34,403 bases of DNA, from the IMG/VR virus record IMGVR_UViG_3300044631_000748, positions 1 through 34,403 of that record, one strand, 5' to 3'. Below the pieces are notes generated by a model. The model was not told the DNA's origin, made no database searches, and saw only the letters and a program-made list of their open reading frames with translations. Position 1 is the stretch's first letter; the number at the start of each line of letters is the position of its first letter. The translations under genes were made by a program, and so were the position numbers. Shown one piece after another: positions 29,836 to 34,403 of the stretch. The stretch is from a virus.

Positions 29836-30698
29836 TGAAAATCTTAATTACAGGCGATGAAGGTTTTGTAGGTAGAGCCTTTCATAGAGCGCTAGACACA
29901 AAGAATAATGAAGTAGTTGGCTTTGATATTAAATCAGGCATCGATGCTCGCAAATTCTTTGCAGCCGATAACACTTACTTTGATGTTGTAATCCACTTGG
30001 CCGCCGTTGTCGGTGGCAGAGCCACCATTGAAGGTAATCCTTTGGCAGTTGCCACTGACCTGGCAATTGATTCTGACCTTTTCCAATGGGCGCTTAGAAC
30101 TCGCCCTGGGCGAATAGTTTATTTCTCATCCTCTGCTGCTTATCCAATTATGTTGCAGCGAGCAAGATTTAAAGCAAAGTTATCTGAGCAAGATATAAAT
30201 TTAGAACACATTAGAACTCCAGATCAAACTTATGGTTGGAGTAAATTAACTGGCGAGATGCTGGCGCAGTACGCCAGAGATGAAGGCTTGAAGGTAAGTA
30301 TCCTTCGCCCATTTTCAGGATATGGCGCTGATCAATCTTTAGATTATCCATTCCCATCATTTATTGCCAGGGCTAAGGCGAAAGCATCACCATTTAAAAT
30401 ATGGGGATCAGGTCAGCAGGTAAGAGATTTTGTACATATTGACGATGTAGTTCAAGCAACTTTTGCAGCCATTCTTAATGGCGTTGAAGTTATGAATATC
30501 TGCTCTGGTAGGGCAACCTCTTTTATTGATTTAGCAGAAATGATGATGTTATCTGCTGGATATTTAGCACCAATCCAAACTGATATAACTGCGCCAGTTG
30601 GCGTTGAGTATCGTGTTGGTAATCCAAGATTTATGAATATGATTTATGAGCCAAAGATTTCTTTGGAGCAGGGTATAGCGCAAGCGCTAGCCCAATAA
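29835..30698 (+). CDS. NAD-dependent epimerase/dehydratase (extended SDR)
   Basis: 287 aa from the ATG at 29835 (TAATG overlap). Rossmann motif ITGDEGFVG, HLAAVVGG, SSSAAY, catalytic YxxxK (Tyr133, Lys137 in YGWSK), RPFSGYG and VRDFVHIDDVV are all in place. It makes a modified nucleotide sugar, presumably for the glycosyltransferases before it. It ends right at the bidirectional terminator. Confidence 0.9.
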   Translation: MKILITGDEGFVGRAFHRALDTKNNEVVGFDIKSGIDARKFFAADNTYFDVVIHLAAVVGGRATIEGNPLAVATDLAIDSDLFQWALRTRPGRIVYFSSSAAYPIMLQRARFKAKLSEQDINLEHIRTPDQTYGWSKLTGEMLAQYARDEGLKVSILRPFSGYGADQSLDYPFPSFIARAKAKASPFKIWGSGQQVRDFVHIDDVVQATFAAILNGVEVMNICSGRATSFIDLAEMMMLSAGYLAPIQTDITAPVGVEYRVGNPRFMNMIYEPKISLEQGIAQALAQ

Positions 30699-30743
30699 AA
30701 AATCCCTACCTCGCCAGCCGTCGGCAGAGGTAGGGATTTTTTT
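30697..30743. terminator. Strong bidirectional rho-independent terminator
   Basis: AAAAAATCCCTACCTC (30697-30712) pairs with GAGGTAGGGATTTTTTT (30727-30743) around a 14-base loop. A-run before and T-run after let it stop both the rightward late operon and the leftward operon that converges here. Confidence 0.95.
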
Positions 30744-30747
30744 CTGT

Positions 30748-31104
30748 TTAATTATTTATTAAAGCATCTACACTTCTTTGAACTCTAGTTGTTGCATCAT
30801 CAACTAAAATTCCATTTCTGTAAATATCGTAAAGATGCGCTTCCTTATTCCAAACTTCAGTGTAATCATTTGATAACCAATCCCACGCTTTATCTTTATT
30901 ACTTATTGCGGTTGATTTCCAAATCTTGCCATCGAAATAAGTTACATCATTTGCCTCATCAACAAAATCTAAAGCCAATCTTTGCTTTAAATCTATTGAT
31001 GATTCCTTAAGTATTTCTACTCGGTTATCTGAAAGATTTTTTACAATAAGTAAACCTTCAGCATCGCCAATTTGTCCATCCTTTGTTATGTATATCGCTT
31101 TCAT
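30748..31104 (-). CDS. Hypothetical protein, end of leftward operon (118 aa)
   Basis: AAAAGGAAGG precedes the ATG. Beta-rich N terminus (MKAIYITKDGQIGDAEGLLI) and helical C terminus (DKAWDWLSNDYTEVWNKEAH). It has its own promoter and a 5' hairpin (31123-31141). The largest leftward protein; no family recognised. Confidence 0.7.
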   Translation of the reverse strand: MKAIYITKDGQIGDAEGLLIVKNLSDNRVEILKESSIDLKQRLALDFVDEANDVTYFDGKIWKSTAISNKDKAWDWLSNDYTEVWNKEAHLYDIYRNGILVDDATTRVQRSVDALINN

Positions 31105-31122
31105 TTGTTACCTTCCTTTTCT

Positions 31123-31175
31123 ATTGAGGAGTTTCCTCAATGCTATAAGTGTATCGACAAAAACCAGATTATCAA
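31123..31175 (-). promoter_or_regulatory. Leftward promoter P3 and 5' hairpin
   Basis: On the minus strand TTGATA (31170-31175) and TACACT (31148-31153) are 16 bases apart. Just downstream, ATTGAGGA/TCCTCAAT (31123-31141) is a perfect 8-bp stem with a 3-base loop near the mRNA 5' end, ahead of the ribosome site. The stem could stabilise the message or bind a regulator. Confidence 0.55.
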
Positions 31176-31179
31176 GCAT

Positions 31180-31347
31180 CTAGTTATTTGTTTCATTTTT
31201 AATTGTAATCCAACACCAAGAACAAAAACCTAATCTGGTAAGAGTTGGATTTTTCTTACTTGATTTAACATCACTACACCATTCATCACCGCAAGTTTGC
31301 AAAGCAACTGGGGTGCCACCGCTATCTTTAATTTCACCAATAATCAT
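31180..31347 (-). CDS. Small Cys-rich protein (55 aa)
   Basis: TAATG overlap with the gene before it. CGDEWC and CSWCW supply two pairs of cysteines around a basic loop; probably zinc-binding. Function unknown. Confidence 0.65.
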   Translation of the reverse strand: MIIGEIKDSGGTPVALQTCGDEWCSDVKSSKKNPTLTRLGFCSWCWITIKNETNN

Positions 31348-31640
31348 TATAGTTTCACTCCCAACTCTCTAGCATAAGCGCCAAAAACTGTATCTGAATC
31401 AAAGTTTAATTGAGCAATTGCCATCTTTACTATTTTAGTTTTGTTAGCAATTGTTTTTCCCTCTTGGCGTAATTGCTTATCTAACTTCTCAACATTTTGA
31501 GTAGCAATTTCTTTTTTAGCACTATCAATTAATTGTTGAAGTATTGCAACTGCTGCAACATCAGATGAATTAAAAACATCTGAACCAATTATTTTATTTA
31601 CAAATGCTAACTTCTGATCTGCTGTTACTTTGTTTGTCAT
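31347..31640 (-). CDS. Hypothetical helical protein (97 aa)
   Basis: The ATG at 31640 is chosen because AAGGAAGG lies 6 bases upstream inside the duplicated control cassette; the frame is open further. Predicted all-helical (LAFVNKIIGSDVF, VAAVAILQQLIDSAKKEIAT, KIVKMAIAQLNF). First gene behind promoter P1. Function unknown; size and charge would suit a small regulator or inhibitor. Confidence 0.7.
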   Translation of the reverse strand: MTNKVTADQKLAFVNKIIGSDVFNSSDVAAVAILQQLIDSAKKEIATQNVEKLDKQLRQEGKTIANKTKIVKMAIAQLNFDSDTVFGAYARELGVKL

Positions 31641-31646
31641 TTTCTT

Positions 31647-31722
31647 GCCTTCCTTTTGTGGGCTACCTGGTGTATCCCAATAAGATAAATGTATAGACAT
31701 TTGTCTATCTAGTCAAGTACCT
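31647..31722 (-). promoter_or_regulatory. Control cassette copy 1 (promoter P1, operator, ribosome site)
   Basis: Minus strand: TTGACT (31711-31716), 17-base spacer, TACATT (31688-31693), AAGGAAGG near 31647-31654. The spacer holds the perfect dyad TAGACA-TT-TGTCTA in plus orientation at 31694-31707. Nearly identical to 33318-33394. A ribbon-helix-helix protein encoded between the two copies is the obvious candidate ligand. Confidence 0.7.
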
Positions 31723-31954
31723 ATCCCAAAATATCCTTCGGCGTGTCGATCCCAGCAACCGCCCGCTTAGCCTGGCTCTTATAGCCCAAATTCAGCATCC
31801 AAGGGGGTACTGGCCGCAGCGGGCGCTGGCGGCTGAGGCAAACTATGCCCAAGGCCACCCAACCTCCCATAAAGCCTAGGATCGCCCAGGGCAGCACTCG
31901 CCTGCCCTTGCCAATCGCCACTAGCGCCGTTAATACCATCCAAAGGATTCTCAC
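31721..31954 (-). CDS. Small membrane protein (77 aa), GC-rich gene
   Basis: GTG start overlapping the ribbon-helix-helix gene stop. Two hydrophobic segments (ILWMVLTALVAIG and VLPWAILGFMGGWVALGIVC) followed by a basic Pro-rich tail. The gene is visibly richer in G+C than its neighbours, suggesting a different origin. The 3' end runs into control cassette copy 1. Confidence 0.7.
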   Translation of the reverse strand: MRILWMVLTALVAIGKGRRVLPWAILGFMGGWVALGIVCLSRQRPLRPVPPWMLNLGYKSQAKRAVAGIDTPKDILG

Positions 31955-32082
31955 TTGATGTAATCTTTCAAATAATCATTGATTACCTCAGAGGCGGTTT
32001 TGCCCTCCGCTGCTGCCTTGATTCTTACTTTGTTCCAAATTGCATCTGCAATTCTTACTGATCTTTGCGGTTTCGTAGCCAT
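31951..32082 (-). CDS. Ribbon-helix-helix (Arc/CopG-type) DNA-binding protein
   Basis: 43 aa. The strand PQRSVRIADAIWNKVRIKAA followed by EGKTASEVINDYLKDYI is a minimal ribbon-helix-helix: beta strand, helix, loop, helix. Such proteins dimerise and bind short dyads as repressors. AGGAGA precedes the ATG, which overlaps the upstream stop. It is the best candidate regulator of the two dyad-bearing promoters of this operon. Confidence 0.85.
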   Translation of the reverse strand: MATKPQRSVRIADAIWNKVRIKAAAEGKTASEVINDYLKDYIK

Positions 32083-32252
32083 TATTCTCCTAATAGTGTT
32101 TTTAGATGCGGATTTAAAACTTTCATACTTAGATAGATAGCCCTGCTCATTTCATCAGGATCGCTGCTATTGCTAGCAGCAACTAGAACCTCGGCTGATG
32201 CCAACATATCCATCTGCATTTCTGTAAATAATGCTTTCATTGCGCCCATCAT
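32082..32252 (-). CDS. Small helical protein (56 aa)
   Basis: GGGAGGTG lies 5 bases before the ATG. Met-rich helix (MKALFTEMQMDMLASAEVLV), then SSDPDEMSRAIYLSMKVLNP. TAATG overlap with the next gene. No family recognised. Confidence 0.65.
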   Translation of the reverse strand: MMGAMKALFTEMQMDMLASAEVLVAASNSSDPDEMSRAIYLSMKVLNPHLKTLLGE

Positions 32253-32253
32253 T

Positions 32254-32397
32254 TCACCTCCCTTTCATCATCATATTGGAATGCAAAACATCGCACTTTG
32301 GGCAAACTAGGCATTGGAACTGTTCGCCATTGTCATATTGATACCAGCGGCGAACTAAGTTGCTGCTAGGTTTTTCACACATCATGCAACTATTCAT
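32254..32397 (-). CDS. Small zinc-finger protein (47 aa)
   Basis: CMMC near the N terminus and CLVCPKC after ~22 residues form a treble-clef/ribbon-like set. AAGGAGG lies 7 bases before the ATG. Ends in a Met/basic tail that contains the next gene's ribosome site. Function unknown. Confidence 0.65.
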   Translation of the reverse strand: MNSCMMCEKPSSNLVRRWYQYDNGEQFQCLVCPKCDVLHSNMMMKGR

Positions 32398-32519
32398 TAG
32401 TTTGCCTCCTTAATTTCAATTGCTTCAATATAGGCTTCTAACTCCTCATTAAACATTTCATCACAGTTAGAGCAAGTTATAGCCTTTGCAGATAATTTAG
32501 AACCGCATTCACAAATCAT
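32397..32519 (-). CDS. Small zinc-ribbon protein (40 aa)
   Basis: CECG and CSNC knuckles (ICECGSKLSAKAITCSNCDE) followed by an acidic helix ending KEAN, whose codons include the ribosome site for the next gene. TAATG overlap. Function unknown. Confidence 0.65.
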   Translation of the reverse strand: MICECGSKLSAKAITCSNCDEMFNEELEAYIEAIEIKEAN

Positions 32520-32520
32520 T

Positions 32521-32685
32521 TTACTTACCCTCTCCAAGATAGCACTTATCCATCGATCCGAAGCAGTAGCCGTCGCCAGTGTAATTAATGTGAGTTGCCA
32601 AGAAATAAATCGTGGCCAGCATTAGTAGCCAGAAACTTATCCTGGCTACCTTGCGAACTTGATAGTAGTTTTTAGAGCGTTGCAT
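32521..32685 (-). CDS. Small single-pass membrane protein (54 aa)
   Basis: The ATG at 32685 follows GGAGG and overlaps the stop of the previous gene. A basic N terminus (QRSKNYYQVRKVAR) precedes one membrane helix (ISFWLLMLATIYFLATHI), then a short outside tail with two Cys (YCFGSMDKCY). Topology by the positive-inside rule: N inside. Confidence 0.7.
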   Translation of the reverse strand: MQRSKNYYQVRKVARISFWLLMLATIYFLATHINYTGDGYCFGSMDKCYLGEGK

Positions 32686-32837
32686 TAGTTGGCCTCCTGT
32701 TTTCCATAAATTGAGTACCATCTTTTTTCATATTCAGAAGCACAAATTTCGCAAGCAACTCCTCGGCCAAAATATTCTCTTGCGCCTTGCTTATCGCAAA
32801 TATCACATTTCCATTTTAAATTTATCAATGGTTTCAT
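32685..32837 (-). CDS. Small zinc-finger protein (50 aa)
   Basis: CDIC and CEIC about 18 residues apart (WKCDICDKQGAREYFGRGVA) then a Tyr/Trp-rich helix and QEAN end. The ATG at 32837 is preferred over an upstream in-frame start because it overlaps the previous stop and follows an AGGTG site. Function unknown. Confidence 0.7.
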   Translation of the reverse strand: MKPLINLKWKCDICDKQGAREYFGRGVACEICASEYEKRWYSIYGKQEAN

Positions 32838-33142
32838 TAGTTGGCACCTACCTTTACAATTTGTTTTGCATTTTTCTTTGCTGTTGCTCCACCAGCACAT
32901 TTACAAACTTTAACCATTTGCCAGAAACCAAATTTTGCAAGTGTTTCTGTAAAACGGCCTTCTGCATCATCAATGCAACCTTCAATTGCATTTTCAATTG
33001 TTACAAATTTATCATCCCAAATTCCTTGAACATTTGAACTGATTCTTTTTGTAATTTTGCAATCACTATTATGAACACTGTATGCGTTGCGGCAATCATC
33101 GTGGTCATACCATCCCCAGTTACAAACAACTGTATAGGTCAT
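32837..33142 (-). CDS. Hypothetical Cys/Trp-rich protein (101 aa)
   Basis: Second gene of the operon. VVCNWGWYDHDDCRNAYSV, FVTIENAIEGCIDDAEGRFT and a CKCAGG segment near the C terminus. Ends VGAN. Mixed alpha/beta by pattern. No family recognised. Likely a metal-binding or disulfide-free intracellular protein. Confidence 0.65.
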   Translation of the reverse strand: MTYTVVCNWGWYDHDDCRNAYSVHNSDCKITKRISSNVQGIWDDKFVTIENAIEGCIDDAEGRFTETLAKFGFWQMVKVCKCAGGATAKKNAKQIVKVGAN

Positions 33143-33312
33143 TATTTTGCCTCCACAACAGTAATTTTATATGCGTTTGCTTTTGTTTCCTTGCGAACTA
33201 CTTTGCAATCTGCACACCAGCACTTGCGAACACGAAGGTTGCTATCGCTAGAGATACAAATTGAATCTAAGCAGTATTGATTACAGTTACATACTTTGTT
33301 ATCTAGTTTCAT
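33142..33312 (-). CDS. Small Cys-rich protein (56 aa), first gene of leftward operon
   Basis: Seven cysteines (VCNCNQYC, ICISS, KCWCADC) then a basic C-terminal strand ending VEAK. The ribosome site AAGGAAGG belongs to control cassette copy 2. TAATG overlap with the following gene. Function unknown. Confidence 0.68.
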   Translation of the reverse strand: MKLDNKVCNCNQYCLDSICISSDSNLRVRKCWCADCKVVRKETKANAYKITVVEAK

Positions 33313-33317
33313 TTGGT

Positions 33318-33394
33318 GCCTTCCTTTTTATGGGCTACCTGGTGTATCCCAATAAGATAAATGTATAGACATTTGGCTATCTGGTCAAGTACCT
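33318..33394 (-). promoter_or_regulatory. Control cassette copy 2 (promoter P2, operator, ribosome site)
   Basis: Minus strand: TTGACC (33383-33388), 17-base spacer, TACATT (33360-33365), ribosome site near 33318-33325. The dyad in the spacer (33366-33379) has one changed base compared with copy 1 (TAGCCA instead of TAGACA), so it may bind the regulator more weakly. Drives the long leftward operon. Confidence 0.7.
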
Positions 33395-33501
33395 GCAAAT
33401 CCAGCCCTCGGCGTGTCGGCCTTATTACTCCAGCCAATGTCAGTTACTTATGCCACACTTACGCCTACGCCCAACACTGGGCGCTTAAAAGGGGGTAAGG
33501 A
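33395..33501 (+). promoter_or_regulatory. Divergent control region and 5' leader of the rightward early operon
   Basis: Between the leftward promoter P2 and the first early gene. A weak extended -10 (TGCCACACT, 33451-33459) and a hairpin CGCCCA/TGGGCG (33468-33483) precede GGGGG (33491-33495) and the ATG at 33502. On the minus strand GACACGCCGAGG (about 33403-33414) matches the 3' end of the 31721-31954 gene, suggesting that the duplicated cassette carried a fragment of that gene. Confidence 0.4.
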
Positions 33502-33654
33502 ATGGAAATAGCAATAGTGATAGGTGCAGCGGGTTTAGCCCTAGTAGGGGCATCTCTTGCCACAATCCTGACCAATGGCACCGATGATTGGGCAGGTCAG
33601 GTAAAGAAGGCTGAGAAAAGCAGGGCCAAGATGAAAAAGGCGCTAAGCAAATGA
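33502..33654 (+). CDS. Small membrane protein (50 aa), first early gene
   Basis: GGGGG lies just before the ATG. One N-terminal membrane helix (IAIVIGAAGLALVGASLATI), then a Lys/Arg-rich helix. The ATGA overlap couples it to the next gene. No family recognised. Confidence 0.65.
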   Translation: MEIAIVIGAAGLALVGASLATILTNGTDDWAGQVKKAEKSRAKMKKALSK

Positions 33655-33983
33655 GTAGCAACTGGAGTGAGATTTTTAGAATCTTTATTTCCAATGATGG
33701 CTCCTACCATTTGTACCTAGAGGAGCAGGAAGCCTGCGTTGATTTGATTGAAAATGTCAGCGATGAAATTGAAGTAACTGATTTTGCCGAAATGAAAAAG
33801 GCATCCAAGGCTGATCTGCGTGATGATTTTGCAACTATGCGATTGGATTCAATTCGCAAGAATCTGCCGCCAATGGCATTAAAGGTTGCAAAACTATCTG
33901 AGCGAGAGTTGCTCGATCTAGCCCAGGAGATAATTCAAGTGGTGCAAGACAAAAACAAAATCCGATTAGAGATTGTTAAGTAA
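33651..33983 (+). CDS. Hypothetical early protein (110 aa)
   Basis: N-terminal beta (IFRIFISNDGSYHLYLEE), acidic middle, helical C terminus with LSERELLDLAQEIIQVVQDK. Overlaps the nuclease start (TAATG). May work with the downstream resolvase-like nuclease; no family recognised. Confidence 0.65.
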   Translation: MSSNWSEIFRIFISNDGSYHLYLEEQEACVDLIENVSDEIEVTDFAEMKKASKADLRDDFATMRLDSIRKNLPPMALKVAKLSERELLDLAQEIIQVVQDKNKIRLEIVK

Positions 33984-34330
33984 TGGCTAACCCAAATGGT
34001 AGGAAAGGTGCTGCTTTTGAAACAGCGGTTCTAAAATTCTTTCGCTCTGCTGGTGTCCTAGCGGAGCGGCTGACCAAGGCGGGCGCAAGAGATGAAGGTG
34101 ATCTAGTTGTAATCATCTCTGGTGCTACCTATATTTTAGAACTTAAGAATCGAAAGAAGTTAGATTTACCTACCTTTTGGGATGAAGCCGTAGTTGAGGC
34201 AGAGAATTATGCAAGAGCAAGGAATTTAGATTTTATTCCGCCTGCTTATGTAATCGTTAAACGGCGCAACGCAGGTATCGAAAAATCTTGGGTGATTCAA
34301 GATTTAACTCAATGGCTATCTGAGAAATGA
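33983..34330 (+). CDS. PD-(D/E)XK nuclease, Holliday-junction-resolvase-like
   Basis: 115 aa. NGRKGAAFETAVLKFF (Glu of motif I), GARDEGDLVVI (Asp) and TYILELKNRK (ExK) are the resolvase/VRR-type PD-(D/E)XK core. Small phage enzymes like this cut branched DNA during recombination. Its stop overlaps the whiB start, which in the circle leads directly into the gene at position 51. Confidence 0.85.
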   Translation: MANPNGRKGAAFETAVLKFFRSAGVLAERLTKAGARDEGDLVVIISGATYILELKNRKKLDLPTFWDEAVVEAENYARARNLDFIPPAYVIVKRRNAGIEKSWVIQDLTQWLSEK

Positions 34331-34403
34331 GAGCAATTGAATTCCTATCTGATTCCCCCAAATTTCCAAATGCGCTCTGCGCAAAGTTGGAAAACAAAGA
34401 CTA
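34277..34403. repeat. Terminal direct repeat, copy 2 (circle overlap)
   Basis: Identical to bases 1-127. It contains the resolvase 3' end and a truncated second copy of whiB (34327-34403), which must not be counted as a separate gene. Confidence 0.93.

Noticed and set aside
34327-34403. Second whiB gene at the right end
   Set aside because: It is the same sequence as 51-127, produced by the circular overlap.

Overview
The window is one complete, circularly permuted genome of a small tailed phage (siphovirus) that infects a low-G+C actinobacterium. The last 127 bases (34277-34403) repeat the first 127 exactly, so the unique circle is 34,276 bp. The actinobacterial host is suggested by a phage-borne WhiB-type iron-sulfur regulator, a P27-type small terminase, an HK97-type portal/protease/capsid set and a PrimPol-helicase replicon. 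The A+T-rich composition fits freshwater Nanopelagicales (acI) or a relative, but that is inference.

Layout. Rightward early genes start at 33502 and run through the circle junction: a small membrane protein, a hypothetical protein, a PD-(D/E)XK resolvase-like nuclease, WhiB, a transglycosylase-like protein, a Cas4-like nuclease, an ssDNA-binding-type protein, a tRNA-like RNA, a FmdB zinc ribbon, a cytosine-5 methyltransferase with a second gene nested in another frame, a PrimPol-helicase, an iteron-like GC-rich region, zinc-ribbon/HTH proteins and two HNH-type nucleases (to 8915). A GC-rich dyad at 8952-8988 (cos candidate) precedes the terminases. The late genes follow: portal, structural proteins, prohead protease fusion, major capsid protein, glycosyltransferase, connectors, two tandem tail-tube paralogues, tail assembly chaperone with a -1 frameshift site, tape measure, tail tip and fibre genes, a tyrosine recombinase, holin/endolysin genes, and a sugar module ending at a strong bidirectional terminator (30697-30743).

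Two modules run leftward. One is a three-gene cluster of 33-39 aa cysteine-rich proteins between large terminase and portal (11023-11319). The other, at 30748-33312, holds twelve small genes in tight ATG/stop overlaps, most of them Cys-rich, with one ribbon-helix-helix protein and two membrane proteins. It is driven from two nearly identical ~76-bp promoter/operator/RBS cassettes (31647-31722 and 33318-33394) plus a third promoter. This micro-protein operon and its duplicated control element are the most novel-looking part of the window.

How it works together. WhiB and the ribbon-helix-helix protein are the visible candidates for transcriptional control. PrimPol-helicase, SSB and the recombination nucleases replicate the genome while host polymerase is presumably used. 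Dcm modifies it. The terminases and HNH package it into an HK97-fold head joined to a long flexible tail (693-aa tape measure). Glycosyltransferases and an epimerase may decorate virion or host glycans. A tyrosine recombinase with a nearby 8-8-8 dyad suggests a temperate lifestyle, although no CI-like repressor was recognised.
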